Positions 18,492 through 26,623 of a stretch of DNA of 64,000 nucleotides are shown here, one piece after another. This stretch comes from Granulicella mallensis MP5ACTX8. Lineage in GTDB: Bacteria > Acidobacteriota > Terriglobia > Terriglobales > Acidobacteriaceae. The stretch lies in assembly GCF_000178955.2 (NCBI RefSeq), contig NC_016631.1, positions 744,001 to 808,000 on the forward strand, in the 5' to 3' direction. Position 1 is the first letter of the stretch. The number at the start of each line of letters is the position of its first letter. The translations under genes were made by a program, and so were the position numbers. The notes under the pieces were generated by a model. It was given only the letters and a program-made list of their open reading frames with translations. It was not told the DNA's origin and did no database searches.

Positions 18492-18773
18492 TTAGAAGTG
18501 CATGGTCGGTATCACTTCAGCGGCATAGACACCGATGATCAGCAGGGTCATCAATACGGTGACACCGCCAACACCTTTGCAGATGGGTTGAATGAAGTTG
18601 ACGCGGCGAATGATCTCGTCATTCTCCTGATGAAGGGAGGATGGCCCGCCCTCCTCGTTGAGGAAGAGCTGATCTGTTTCGTAATGCGTAAGGTGGGCGC
18701 GGTAGATCATCAGGCCGATAAAGCCGATGACCAGTAGGCTCCAGAAGGCGATCATAATCTGAAGTGCATCCAT
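18492..18773 (-). CDS. Small two-TM membrane protein of unknown function
   Basis: The 93-aa protein begins MDALQIMIAFWSLLVIG, giving a first TM helix at residues ~4-22. A polar charged middle (HYETDQLFLNEEGG) and a second TM helix (~65-85, VTVLMTLLIIGVYAAEV) follow. The ATG at 18773 follows GGGGGAAA at suitable spacing; a start 30 nt upstream would only add a short polar tail. No domain was recognised. It lies between gnd (convergent) and another small membrane gene on the same strand. Confidence 0.6.
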   Translation of the reverse strand: MDALQIMIAFWSLLVIGFIGLMIYRAHLTHYETDQLFLNEEGGPSSLHQENDEIIRRVNFIQPICKGVGGVTVLMTLLIIGVYAAEVIPTMHF

Positions 18774-18910
18774 GGTAGTTTCCCCCAGAAGTGTATGTGA
18801 CAATCTGGTCCGGGATACCGGGCGGCTCCGTTAGAGACACGCAGCCGGAGGGTAGGCAGGGCTTGACCCGAAACTATACGCCTGGAAAAGCTAAATTGGC
18901 TGGAATTTTT

Positions 18911-19081
18911 TTAGCTGTGCATGAAGTGGTACAGCACCATGCCGACGGCGACGACCACCGCCAGGGCGATCATCAGCAGTCCGAGGATGAACCACGAGGC
19001 ATGGCGACGGGTCTGCTCGCTCGGCTGGGTAATGCCAAAGGTGTTGATGAAGGCCGAAGCCAGGGCATCCAGCAGTCGCAT
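18911..19081 (-). CDS. 56-aa single-TM protein with FGITQ motif
   Basis: This short gene begins MRLLDALASAFINTFGITQP. It then has a charged patch (SEQTRRHAS), one TM segment (WFILGLLMIALAVVVAVGMVLYHF) and ends in MHS. It shares the short 'FGITQxxE' sequence followed by a single TM helix with the small protein encoded at 28536-28709, which suggests a small paralogous family. The ribosome-binding site is weak (AGGG further upstream). Function is unknown. Confidence 0.55.
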   Translation of the reverse strand: MRLLDALASAFINTFGITQPSEQTRRHASWFILGLLMIALAVVVAVGMVLYHFMHS

Positions 19082-19279
19082 GGCCCGATTCTACCCTGAT
19101 AAATGCATCGTTTTCGTGAGATGCCGGATAGGGCGCATCCTCCTGGTTTTTGCGGCATCCAATCCACTCAGTGGCGTCGATGCCCTTGCCGGGGCACTGT
19201 TTGACGACTACACTTGAAATTGGATCTTGTGTATGGGTGCTTTTCCCATCCACAAACCACCCGTAAGGAGATGAAAGCC

Positions 19280-19660
19280 ATGGCTACTGCCGTCGTTACC
19301 CCCGAGGTCGTCAACGCTCCCGCCGCCCCCTCGACCCCCGTTGTCCTGACCCCCTCCGCTATTGTGAAGGTGAAGGAGATCATGGCTACTCAGGATCCGA
19401 TCCCTGCCGGTCTGCGCATCGGCGTTGTTGGTGGCGGATGTTCGGGTTTCCAGTACTCCATGTCGTTTGAGAACGCCTCCGGCATGATGGACAAGGTTGT
19501 CCGTTTCGACGACCTGAAGGTCTTCATCGACGCGACCAGCGCGATGTACCTGAACGGCTGCACGGTGGACTACGTAGAGACCCTTGAGGCGGCCGGCTTC
19601 AAGTTCGAGAACCCCCAGGTCAAGAGCACCTGCGGCTGCGGTTCGAGCTTCAGCGTGTAA
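19280..19660 (+). CDS. A-type iron-sulfur carrier protein (IscA/ErpA/HesB family)
   Basis: A 126-aa A-type carrier for Fe-S cluster assembly and delivery. The three conserved Cys are present: one in GGGCSGFQY (mid-protein) and the CGCG pair at the C-terminus (STCGCGSSFSV). The Ala/Pro-rich first ~22 residues are an extension before the family core (LTPSAIVKVKEIM). The ATG at 19280 lies 9 nt after AAGGAG; upstream ATGs are poorly spaced. There is no isc/suf operon nearby, so it is a stand-alone gene, more like erpA. A strong intrinsic terminator follows. Confidence 0.9.
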   Translation: MATAVVTPEVVNAPAAPSTPVVLTPSAIVKVKEIMATQDPIPAGLRIGVVGGGCSGFQYSMSFENASGMMDKVVRFDDLKVFIDATSAMYLNGCTVDYVETLEAAGFKFENPQVKSTCGCGSSFSV

Positions 19661-19685
19661 CTGGTTCGCAATTTTGGATTTACAG

Positions 19686-19713
19686 ACGGTCTCGCCACGG
19701 CGAGGCCGTTTTT
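19686..19713 (+). terminator. Intrinsic terminator of the A-type carrier gene
   Basis: ACGGTCTCGCC and GGCGAGGCCGT form a stem with a very short loop, followed immediately by TTTTT. It is 25 nt past the stop codon. Confidence 0.8.
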
Positions 19714-19765
19714 ACTGTTGCTTTTGCTTTTCTTGTTGTCATTCTCGCAGGGAATCTGCTTTCTG
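19714..19765. repeat. Family B repeat, half-site B3
   Basis: CTGTTGCTTTTGCTTTTCTTGTTGTCATTCTCGCAGGGAATCTGCTTTCTG-type arm. It starts right at the terminator T tract and is the same arm as B1. Confidence 0.7.
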
Positions 19766-19830
19766 CCCGGTATCGCCCCAGGGCTAAGTATTGCTGCGAT
19801 CTGCTAAATCACATATTGCCCCCACAAAAT

Positions 19831-20049
19831 CGTCATCCTGAGCGGAGCGCCTCGCGCTTTTGCGAGGCGCGTAGTCGAAGGACCCCGAAGGACTTGATCT
19901 CACCCAGGATGCCGGAACCTTTTCCAGCACGAGCGTCCAGGCTCGATCGCTCGAGGTAGAAAAGGGGCAAAAGTATCGGCAAGATAGCAACCCTCGGGGT
20001 CCTTCGACTCCGCACCCCCAAAAGCCGGGACGCTTCGCTCAGGATGACG
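19831..20049. repeat. Family A palindromic repeat, copy A3
   Basis: A 219-bp copy, the closest in sequence to A2 and in the same orientation. The terminal arms CGTCATCCTGAGCGGAGCG and CGCTTCGCTCAGGATGACG bound the inner arms TCGAAGGACCCCGAAGG and CCCTCGGGGTCCTTCGA. Confidence 0.9.
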
Positions 20050-20193
20050 ATTCTGTGGAGAGACGTAAAACAAAAGCTACGACCGCATCGATCTTAGTTT
20101 TGAGCGATTCACCCAATTACTATGCCCTCCCTTTAACTCTCGATGTGCCAAATCAAGACTCGACCGTCTAAGCTGTAAAGACAGTTCATTGCA

Positions 20194-21384
20194 ATGACCG
20201 AATTCACCATCAAACTCGCCGACGACCGTGGCCGCGTCCAGGAGCAGACCCACTCTGCAGCTACCGCCGAGGAGCTGCGCGCGCGGTTTACGCAGGCGGG
20301 CTACCTGGTTTACTCCGTCAAAGCGCGTTCCGCGCTAAACAGCGGCAGCAAGAAAAAGGTCAAGCTCGACATCTTTCTGGTCTTCAATCAGCAGTTCCTC
20401 ACGCTGATCCGCGCCGGCCTGCCGATCCTCAGTTCGCTGGACCTGCTCGCTAAACGACAGAAAGAAGAGAGTTTCCAGGCCCAGCTGGAAGATGTCACCT
20501 CCCGCATCAAGACGGGTGAGTCCATCTCCTCGGCCTTCGAGGCGCAGGGCAGCTTTCCGCTGGTCTACACCACGACGCTGCTGGCCGGCGAGCGTTCCGG
20601 TAACCTCGAAGAGGTCCTGCAGCGCTTTCTCGACTTCCAGCGCGTCTCGTTGACCTTCCGCAAGAAGCTGAAGGCCTCGCTGATCTACCCGGCCTTCCTT
20701 ATCGTCATGGTGATCGGGCTGTTTATCTTCCTGATTACATTCGTAGTTCCGCGTTTTGCGCAGCTCTATGACCAGCTCGGCACCAAGCTGCCTGCGCTGA
20801 CGCTCTTCATGCTCGCGCTGGGTCAGGATGTGCAGCACTACGGCCTCTATATCCTCCCGGTCCTGATCCTCATCGGCTATCTGCTCGTCCGCTGGTCCAA
20901 GACCGACTCCGGCGCCACGACCATCGATAAAATTCGCGTAGCTTCGCCGATCTTCGGCAAGGTCTGGCTGAAGTACCAGGTCGGTCTGTTTTCGCGCACG
21001 CTCGCGACGCTGCTCACCGGCGGACTGCCGCTGGTTCCAAGTCTTGAAACGGCGGCTCGGTCCATCGATTCGCGGCAGATCGCCAAGGCTGTCTACAGCT
21101 CGGTCGAAACCGTCCGCGAAGGCAAGGGCCTTGCCTCCAGCCTGGATAAGACGGGTGTCTTCCCCGAGCTGGCGATCGAGATGATCGAAGTCGGCGAGAG
21201 CACCGGCGCGCTGCCGCAGATGCTGAACTCCGTCGCCGAGTTCTTCGAAGAGGACGTTCAAACCAGCCTCGCCGCCATTATGAGTATGATTGAGCCCGTC
21301 ATCCTTATCGTGATGGGTGTGGTCGTCGTGGTGATCATGATCGCCCTGTACGAGCCGATCTTCAGCCTGAACGGTACGGGCTAA
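20194..21384 (+). CDS. pilC: Type IV pilus / type II secretion inner-membrane platform protein (PilC/GspF)
   Basis: The 396-aa protein has two T2SSF cytoplasmic domains, each followed by membrane helices: domain 1 at ~60-180 (FNQQFLTLIRAGLPILSSLDL, LLAGERSGNLEEVLQ), TM ~165-192, domain 2 at ~265-385 (FSRTLATLLTGGLPLVPSLE, MIEVGESTGALPQML) and a final TM (VILIVMGVVVVVIMIALYEPIF). PilC/GspF is the platform through which the assembly ATPase drives pilin polymerisation. The ATPase gene follows 0.7 kb downstream, separated by a toxin-antitoxin pair. This is the first gene of the pilus cluster. Confidence 0.9.
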   Translation: MTEFTIKLADDRGRVQEQTHSAATAEELRARFTQAGYLVYSVKARSALNSGSKKKVKLDIFLVFNQQFLTLIRAGLPILSSLDLLAKRQKEESFQAQLEDVTSRIKTGESISSAFEAQGSFPLVYTTTLLAGERSGNLEEVLQRFLDFQRVSLTFRKKLKASLIYPAFLIVMVIGLFIFLITFVVPRFAQLYDQLGTKLPALTLFMLALGQDVQHYGLYILPVLILIGYLLVRWSKTDSGATTIDKIRVASPIFGKVWLKYQVGLFSRTLATLLTGGLPLVPSLETAARSIDSRQIAKAVYSSVETVREGKGLASSLDKTGVFPELAIEMIEVGESTGALPQMLNSVAEFFEEDVQTSLAAIMSMIEPVILIVMGVVVVVIMIALYEPIFSLNGTG

Positions 21385-21435
21385 GCAAAGAGGTATGGCG
21401 TGACCATGGTATAGTGGTCACCTGGGGTCATCCGT

Positions 21436-21678
21436 ATGGTGAAAACAATTGGAGCCGCGAAGTTCAAAGCAAGCTGTCTCGGACTGATGGATGAGGTCGA
21501 GGCAAAGGGAACCTATATTGTGATCACCAAAAAAGGCAAGCCGATTGCAAAGCTCGTGCCGATGGATGTCAAGGCAGAGGAAGATCCGTTGGACTTTTAT
21601 TATGTCGGGCCCGGAAAAATTCACGGTGATATTACCTCTCCTCTGGTCCCACTTGAGGATTACAAGGCTTATAGGTGA
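21436..21678 (+). CDS. Phd/YefM-family antitoxin
   Basis: The 80-aa protein shows the Phd fold core: IGAAKFKASCLGLMDEV then YIVITKKGKPIAKLVP, the usual signature of prevent-host-death antitoxins that bind DNA and neutralise a partner toxin. The C-terminus (DPLDFYYVGPGKIHGDIT) would contact the toxin. It overlaps the downstream PIN-domain gene by 4 nt (GTGA), the typical antitoxin-toxin arrangement. It should autoregulate its own promoter; a TGGTATAGTGGTCACC stretch just upstream (around 21406-21421) may be the operator region. Confidence 0.88.
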   Translation: MVKTIGAAKFKASCLGLMDEVEAKGTYIVITKKGKPIAKLVPMDVKAEEDPLDFYYVGPGKIHGDITSPLVPLEDYKAYR

Positions 21679-22067
21679 TCCTGGTCGACACTCAATCGGT
21701 AGTTTGGTCTACCCTGCAAAAGAACAAGCTTTCACCCGCAGCCGAACAGGCATTGCGATCTGCACGAGCAGAGGGTACGGGCGCGGGTATCGCCTCATCG
21801 ACACTATGGGAGCTAGCTCTCTTGATATCCAGAGGCCGCGTGGAATGTCCGATGAGTCTGACGCGCTACCTGGCGTCTGTAGAAGAGCGTTTTGTTGTGT
21901 TTCCCATAACGGCAGAGATTGCTGAGCGTTCTGTGGGGTTCAGTGCAGCGTATCCTAATGATCCGACCGACCGGATTATTGGAGCCACGGCTGTCGTACA
22001 TGGTTTGCCTCTCGTCACTGCCGATGCTGCAATTCGCAAGTCGGGCGAGGTTCTCTGCATTTGGTAA
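21675..22067 (+). CDS. PIN-domain ribonuclease toxin (VapC-like)
   Basis: The 130-aa protein starts at GTG inside the antitoxin stop. It has the acidic residues of a PIN nuclease: D in ILVDTQSVVW, E in STLWELALL, D in NDPTDRIIGATA and D in LVTADAAIR. VapC-type toxins cleave tRNA or rRNA and are held inactive by the antitoxin. Its position splits pilC from pilB, indicating insertion into the pilus operon. An alternative ATG does not exist near the N-terminus. Confidence 0.88.
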   Translation: MILVDTQSVVWSTLQKNKLSPAAEQALRSARAEGTGAGIASSTLWELALLISRGRVECPMSLTRYLASVEERFVVFPITAEIAERSVGFSAAYPNDPTDRIIGATAVVHGLPLVTADAAIRKSGEVLCIW

Positions 22068-22096
22068 CACCCTGAAGCTTTTGGAGTCCAATCCTT

Positions 22097-23731
22097 ATGG
22101 CAACCATCCCTGTCGCTGTCCCTTACAGCAACGATGCTCTCTCCGAGGCCGAGCGCGCGCAGATGCTGGCGCGCCGCTACCATGCGGAGTTCGTTGATCT
22201 GAAGAACTTCAAGATTCAGCACGATCTCTTCAAGTCCGTGCCCGTGGACCTGATGTTCCGCTACAGCTTTGTGCCGCTGGAGCAGAGTGAGGGCCGGCTC
22301 TCCATCGCGCTCTCCGACCCGTCGAAGCTGATGGTCATCGATGAGATCTCCGGCCTGCTGGGGACGAGGATCGTCACGCGGGTCGCGACACTCAGCCAGA
22401 TTACCGACCTGCTCAAGAAGACCGAGCAGTCACAGCGCGTGCTGGACGAGGCGACCGAAGGCCTGGCCTTCGACGTCGTCTCCAGCGAAGAGAACGCCGA
22501 CGAAAACATCTCGATCGAAAAGCTGACGGCGGACGACGATATCTCGCCGATCATCCGCCTGGTGGACACGACGATCTTTACCGCACTCGAGCGGCGCGCG
22601 TCGGATATCCATCTGGAGACCTTCGACGACTCGCTGCTGGTCAAGTACCGCATCGACGGCGTGCTCCAGCAGGCGATGGCGCCGATCGCTCGCGAGCATC
22701 ACCAGACGATCCTGTCGCGTATCAAGATCATGAGCGAGCTCGACATCGCCGAGCGCCGCGTGCCGCAGGATGGCCGTTTCCGCGTCCGCTACAAGGGCCG
22801 CCTGATCGATTTCCGTGTCAGCATCATGCCGACTGTGCATGGCGAAAACGCCGTGCTCCGCGTACTCGACAAGGAGTCGATGTCGGAGAAGTTCACCAAG
22901 CTCTCGCTCGATGTCGTCGGCTTTGCGGAGAAGGACCTCACCCGCTTCCGCCGCTACATCAAGGAGCCGTACGGCATGGTGCTCGTGACCGGGCCGACCG
23001 GTTCGGGTAAGACGACTACCCTCTACGCCGCGCTCAACGAGATCAAGTCGGAAGAAGACAAGATCATCACCATCGAGGACCCGGTCGAGTACCAGATTCG
23101 CGGCATCACGCAGATCCCGGTCAACGAAAAGAAGGGCCTCACCTTCGCCCGCGGTCTGCGTTCGATTCTGCGTCATGACCCGGACAAGATCCTGGTCGGT
23201 GAGATCCGCGACGCTGAGACGGCACAGATCGCCATCAACTCCGCGCTCACGGGCCACCTTGTATTTACAACGGTCCACGCGAACAACGTGGTCGACGTGC
23301 TGGGACGCTTTCTGAACATGGGCGTCGAGCCGTACAACTTCGTCTCCGCGCTCAACTGCATCCTGGCCCAGCGGCTGGTGCGCCAGGTCTGCGAGTTCTG
23401 CGTTCAGGATGTGCACTACAACGATGCCCAGCTTGAAGAGAACGGACTGAGACCCTCGGAGTGGCGCGACGTCGTCTTCAAAGAGGGCCCCGGCTGCATC
23501 GAGTGCGGCGGAACGGGCTATCGCGGGCGTTCGGCGATCCACGAACTGCTGGAGCTCGACGATGAGATTCGCGAGATGCTGCTGGAAAAGCGTCCTGGGT
23601 CGGAGATTCGTAAGAAGGCCAAGGCCAAGGGGATGGCATTCCTGCGTGATTCGGCGCTGGAACGTGTCCGCGACGGTATTACGACGCTGAAAGAGATCAA
23701 CAAGGTCACGTTTATCGAGACCGGGCGGTAG
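22097..23731 (+). CDS. pilB: Type IV pilus assembly / type II secretion ATPase (PilB/GspE)
   Basis: The 544-aa hexameric motor ATPase powers pilin extension. An N-terminal T2SSE_N-like domain (~20-140) is followed by the ATPase core with Walker A GPTGSGKTTT (~298-307), the Asp box (IITIEDPVEYQ), Walker B (ILVGEIRD, ~364) and the His box (HLVFTTVHAN). Two CxxC pairs (CEFC ~432, CIEC ~467) form the zinc site usual for this family. It starts 29 nt after the VapC gene. Presence of pilM-P downstream favours a type IV pilus role, but T2SS use is possible. An 89-bp palindrome separates it from pilM. Confidence 0.92.
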   Translation: MATIPVAVPYSNDALSEAERAQMLARRYHAEFVDLKNFKIQHDLFKSVPVDLMFRYSFVPLEQSEGRLSIALSDPSKLMVIDEISGLLGTRIVTRVATLSQITDLLKKTEQSQRVLDEATEGLAFDVVSSEENADENISIEKLTADDDISPIIRLVDTTIFTALERRASDIHLETFDDSLLVKYRIDGVLQQAMAPIAREHHQTILSRIKIMSELDIAERRVPQDGRFRVRYKGRLIDFRVSIMPTVHGENAVLRVLDKESMSEKFTKLSLDVVGFAEKDLTRFRRYIKEPYGMVLVTGPTGSGKTTTLYAALNEIKSEEDKIITIEDPVEYQIRGITQIPVNEKKGLTFARGLRSILRHDPDKILVGEIRDAETAQIAINSALTGHLVFTTVHANNVVDVLGRFLNMGVEPYNFVSALNCILAQRLVRQVCEFCVQDVHYNDAQLEENGLRPSEWRDVVFKEGPGCIECGGTGYRGRSAIHELLELDDEIREMLLEKRPGSEIRKKAKAKGMAFLRDSALERVRDGITTLKEINKVTFIETGR

Positions 23732-23749
23732 GGCAGTACTGTTAAAGGC

Positions 23750-23838
23750 TTTGACGCAAAGTTCGCAAAGGGAAGCCAAGTTTCGCCACGGGCGTCGTGG
23801 CGAAACTTGGCTCTTTCCTTTGCGAACTTTGCGTCAAA
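23750..23838. repeat. Near-perfect 89-bp palindrome between pilB and pilM
   Basis: The left arm TTTGACGCAAAGTTCGCAAAG plus AAGCCAAGTTTCGCCACG pairs with the right arm CGTGGCGAAACTTGGCT plus CTTTGCGAACTTTGCGTCAAA around GGCGT. The stem is about 40 bp with a few mismatches. It could form a cruciform or a long RNA hairpin that limits read-through from pilB. It belongs to neither family A nor B. Confidence 0.85.
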
Positions 23839-23978
23839 TTTTGCTGTTGCTTGTTCTTCTCCACGAATTTGATTGAGGGAAGCTGTATTTTCCGCTAAAC
23901 CCTGTCCATTCCCGTACGTCCAACACGCATAGCGTTGCCACTAAATCCACCCCGCAAGGTACTCTAGTTAGAGTCTCA

Positions 23979-25103
23979 ATGAATCTCTTTCCCAAAGCCT
24001 CTGGAGCCCGTCCGCGTGTGGCCTGCGAGATCGCCGCACAGGGCGTCGTTGCTGCTCGATCCGTCGAGGCGATCAGCCCGCTTGCGGCGGTGGCCCGGGT
24101 GGAGCTTGCAGCCGGTGCGGTTACCCCCAGCCTCAAGCCCGGCAATATCGCTGACCGCGTCGCCGTCGTCGAGGCGATTCGACGCACCCTCGAAAGCATC
24201 GGCGAACGCGCCCACTCTCGCGACGGCAATATTACGGTCGTCATCCCCGATGCCGCCGTCCGCGTGCTGCTGCTGGACTTCGACTCCCTGCCCGCGCGCC
24301 TGACCGATGCGCTGCCCATCGTGCGCTTTCGCCTGAAGAAGATGCTGCCCTTCGACGCCGATGACGCGATGGTGACCTATCAGATCATGAGCACCAGCAA
24401 GACCATCGTTCGTGTGCTGGCGGTGGCGATTCCACGCGATGTGCTCAGCGAGTATGAGTCTGTCGCGCGCGAGGCCGGCTTCGAGCCGGGTGCTGTGATT
24501 CCGAGCACGCTGGCCGCGCTGGCCGCCGTCGACGACGAGAACCCTGTCCTCCTGGTCAACGCCAACAAGTTCGGCGTAACGGCCGCGATCGTGCGCAGCG
24601 GAATCCTGATGCTGCACCGCAGCGTCGACCTGCAGGAGACCGCGGTAGGCACTCCTGCCAATCTACCCCCCGAGATCTTCGAAGCAACGATCCCCCCGCT
24701 TCCTCTGGTGGATGTCCATGAAACCGCCGAGGAGTGGGCCGCACAGGAACCGCTGCCGGAGCATGGCCGCAATCCCTATGCCAGCGAGCCTGTGGCACAT
24801 GAGCCTCTCGCTACCCTCGGCCTATCCGCTCCCATCGTGCTGGGAGAAGAGGTTGCGCAGGCCGTCAGCGTGGCGGTTGCCTACTTTGAAGACACGCTGG
24901 CCGCGATGCCGTCAGGCATCCTGAGCGCCGGACCTTTGGGGAGCGATGCGCTCACCCGTATCCTCGCTGACCATGGCCTGGCGCAAGCCGAGGGCCTGCG
25001 CATACGCGAGCTGGTCGAGCCTGCCGCCCTGCTGTCCGAGGCGGTCACGGCTGCAGTTCCACGAGGCTGGCTGGCAGGTGTGACGGGAGCGTTGCGAGGC
25101 TAA
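23979..25103 (+). CDS. pilM: PilM-like pilus assembly protein
   Basis: This 374-aa cytoplasmic protein has an actin-like (ASKHA) layout seen in PilM: VACEIAAQGVVAAR near the N-terminus, IPDAAVRVLLLDFDSLP (~88-104), FRLKKMLPFD (~118-127) and PSTLAALAAV. The long variable segment (~215-290) is Pro/Glu-rich. Sequence similarity to classical PilM looks low; the call rests on these motifs plus the strict gene order with pilN, pilO and pilP. PilM binds the cytoplasmic tail of PilN and links the motor to the periplasmic alignment complex. pilN starts 3 nt after its stop. Confidence 0.78.
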   Translation: MNLFPKASGARPRVACEIAAQGVVAARSVEAISPLAAVARVELAAGAVTPSLKPGNIADRVAVVEAIRRTLESIGERAHSRDGNITVVIPDAAVRVLLLDFDSLPARLTDALPIVRFRLKKMLPFDADDAMVTYQIMSTSKTIVRVLAVAIPRDVLSEYESVAREAGFEPGAVIPSTLAALAAVDDENPVLLVNANKFGVTAAIVRSGILMLHRSVDLQETAVGTPANLPPEIFEATIPPLPLVDVHETAEEWAAQEPLPEHGRNPYASEPVAHEPLATLGLSAPIVLGEEVAQAVSVAVAYFEDTLAAMPSGILSAGPLGSDALTRILADHGLAQAEGLRIRELVEPAALLSEAVTAAVPRGWLAGVTGALRG

Positions 25104-25106
25104 ATC

Positions 25107-25889
25107 ATGCGTATCTCCGTCAATCTCGCTTCGCGGCCCTTCGTCGAACTTCGGCCGTTCTTCCTGCGCCTGCGCATCCTGATGGGGGCGCTCGTGCTGG
25201 TTGCCGTGGGGCTTGTCATTACGTCCCACTCTTTGCAGAAGCAACTGGATCGCGCCCAGGTGCAGATGAACCGATTGGTCAATCGTACTGTCGCCATGCA
25301 GCAGGAGAAGCAGAATAACGAGAGGCGCATGCACCAGCCGGTGAACGCTGCCGTGCTCGACCGCTCGCACTTCCTCAACGCAGTCTTTCTGCGCAAGAGC
25401 TTCTCGTGGACGGCGGTCATGATGGATCTCGAAACCGTGCTTCCGGTGGGCGTGCAGGTGACCTCGATCGAACCGCAGCCTACAGCTGAGGGGGATGTTG
25501 TCATCCGTCTCCGCGTCTCCGGTGACCGCGACAAAGCGATCCTGCTGGTGCGCAACCTGGAGCGCTCGAAGCGCTTTCTCGCTCCGCATCTGAACAGCGA
25601 AAACTCGCAAGCTAAGGAGACGAACGGAGCACCTCTCATTGCCGGGGTGACGCCGGGCGTCGAGTTTGAGATTCTTGCCAACTACAACCCTCTGCCTGAG
25701 GGGCAGACCTATTCCAGGTCCAAAGCCGCGAAGGAGAGCTCAACCGCGTCCGACGCAAATACCTCGATGGGTGGGGCGGGTACGCATGCGAAGCCTCACG
25801 CGGTGAAGCCCGGCCCACATGACGGTGTCGTGCTGAAGCCTTATGTCGCTCCGCGGCCTCTTACTCCGCAGCAGGGAGGTGCGCGATGA
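25107..25889 (+). CDS. pilN: PilN-like alignment protein
   Basis: The 260-aa bitopic protein has the short conserved cytoplasmic NLASRP tail (residues 5-10) that binds PilM. One TM helix follows (~25-43, ILMGALVLVAVGLVITSH), then a coiled coil and a ferredoxin-like periplasmic domain (SWTAVMMDLETVLPVGVQVTS). The last ~50 residues are Ser/Pro/Gly-rich and low complexity. It overlaps the pilO gene by 4 nt (ATGA). Its role is to form the PilN-PilO heterodimer in the inner membrane. Confidence 0.8.
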   Translation: MRISVNLASRPFVELRPFFLRLRILMGALVLVAVGLVITSHSLQKQLDRAQVQMNRLVNRTVAMQQEKQNNERRMHQPVNAAVLDRSHFLNAVFLRKSFSWTAVMMDLETVLPVGVQVTSIEPQPTAEGDVVIRLRVSGDRDKAILLVRNLERSKRFLAPHLNSENSQAKETNGAPLIAGVTPGVEFEILANYNPLPEGQTYSRSKAAKESSTASDANTSMGGAGTHAKPHAVKPGPHDGVVLKPYVAPRPLTPQQGGAR

Positions 25890-26623
25890 GTACGACCGCT
25901 ATTGTTCCTCCAAATCAGTCGTCCTTCCTGCGCCAGGTTCCACAGCTTACCGCAAGGGCTCGCGCGCTGATTACGACGATGAATCTTCACTACGCCGGCG
26001 TTGCGCTGCTGGTGATCCTCGATCTCTACCTGATCATCCACCTCGTCCTCATTGGGCAGGCATTGAAGGCCCACAACGAGGAAGCCCTTGCGCAACAGGG
26101 CATCGCGCTGAAGACTGCCGAGCTTCAGGCCAAGCCGCTGCGCGGGCTCGACGCGAAGCTGGTCGACTCGACGGCTGCCGCCGACAAGTTCTATGCGAAG
26201 CGCCTGCCTTACGCGTACTCGCAGGTTGCGGCGGAGCTGGGAGCTTTGACCAAGCACGAAGGCGTGCGCCTGTCGCGTGTGCAGTACGCGCAAAATGCCG
26301 CGCTCTCGGGGGCTGACGCTCTCACCGAAGTGCACATGGACGCCAGCGTCTCCGGCGACTATCGCCCGATCGTGCAGTTCATTAATGCTGCCGAGCGGGA
26401 CAAGATGTTCTTCGTCATCGGCGGCATCAATCTGACCGGTCAGCAGACTGGGCAGGTGAATCTTCGTATCCGCCTGACAACCTGGCTGCGCCAGCCGAAC
26501 GGTGACGATATGACTGCGGATCTGCCGATCCCCAATGACAGCAAATCCGCAGTTGAGTCTGAACCTGTGCCTGTTGCTGCCCCTGCAATCCCGAACTTCA
26601 CAGCCAGGGGAGGGAAGCGATGA
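25886..26623 (+). CDS. pilO: PilO-like alignment protein
   Basis: The 245-aa protein has one TM helix (~33-52, YAGVALLVILDLYLIIHLVL) and a periplasmic coiled coil. A ferredoxin-like PilO domain (~115-200) contains EVHMDASVSGDYRPIVQFIN. It overlaps pilN by 4 nt and pilP by 4 nt, so the set is translated as a coupled unit. The C-terminal ~40 residues are a Pro/Ala linker. Confidence 0.8.
   Translation: MSTTAIVPPNQSSFLRQVPQLTARARALITTMNLHYAGVALLVILDLYLIIHLVLIGQALKAHNEEALAQQGIALKTAELQAKPLRGLDAKLVDSTAAADKFYAKRLPYAYSQVAAELGALTKHEGVRLSRVQYAQNAALSGADALTEVHMDASVSGDYRPIVQFINAAERDKMFFVIGGINLTGQQTGQVNLRIRLTTWLRQPNGDDMTADLPIPNDSKSAVESEPVPVAAPAIPNFTARGGKR

Larger units (their letters stand above)
19661..20193. 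other. Intergenic region with terminator, repeat B3 and repeat A3
   Basis: In order, the 533-nt gap contains the A-type carrier terminator (19686-19713), a family B half-site (19714-19765), repeat A3 (19831-20049) and about 140 nt upstream of pilC that should hold its promoter. No gene was recognised. Confidence 0.6.

Noticed and set aside
22430-23779. 449-codon minus-strand frame opposite pilB
   Set aside because: Shadow of a gene with intact Walker motifs; no recognisable domain.
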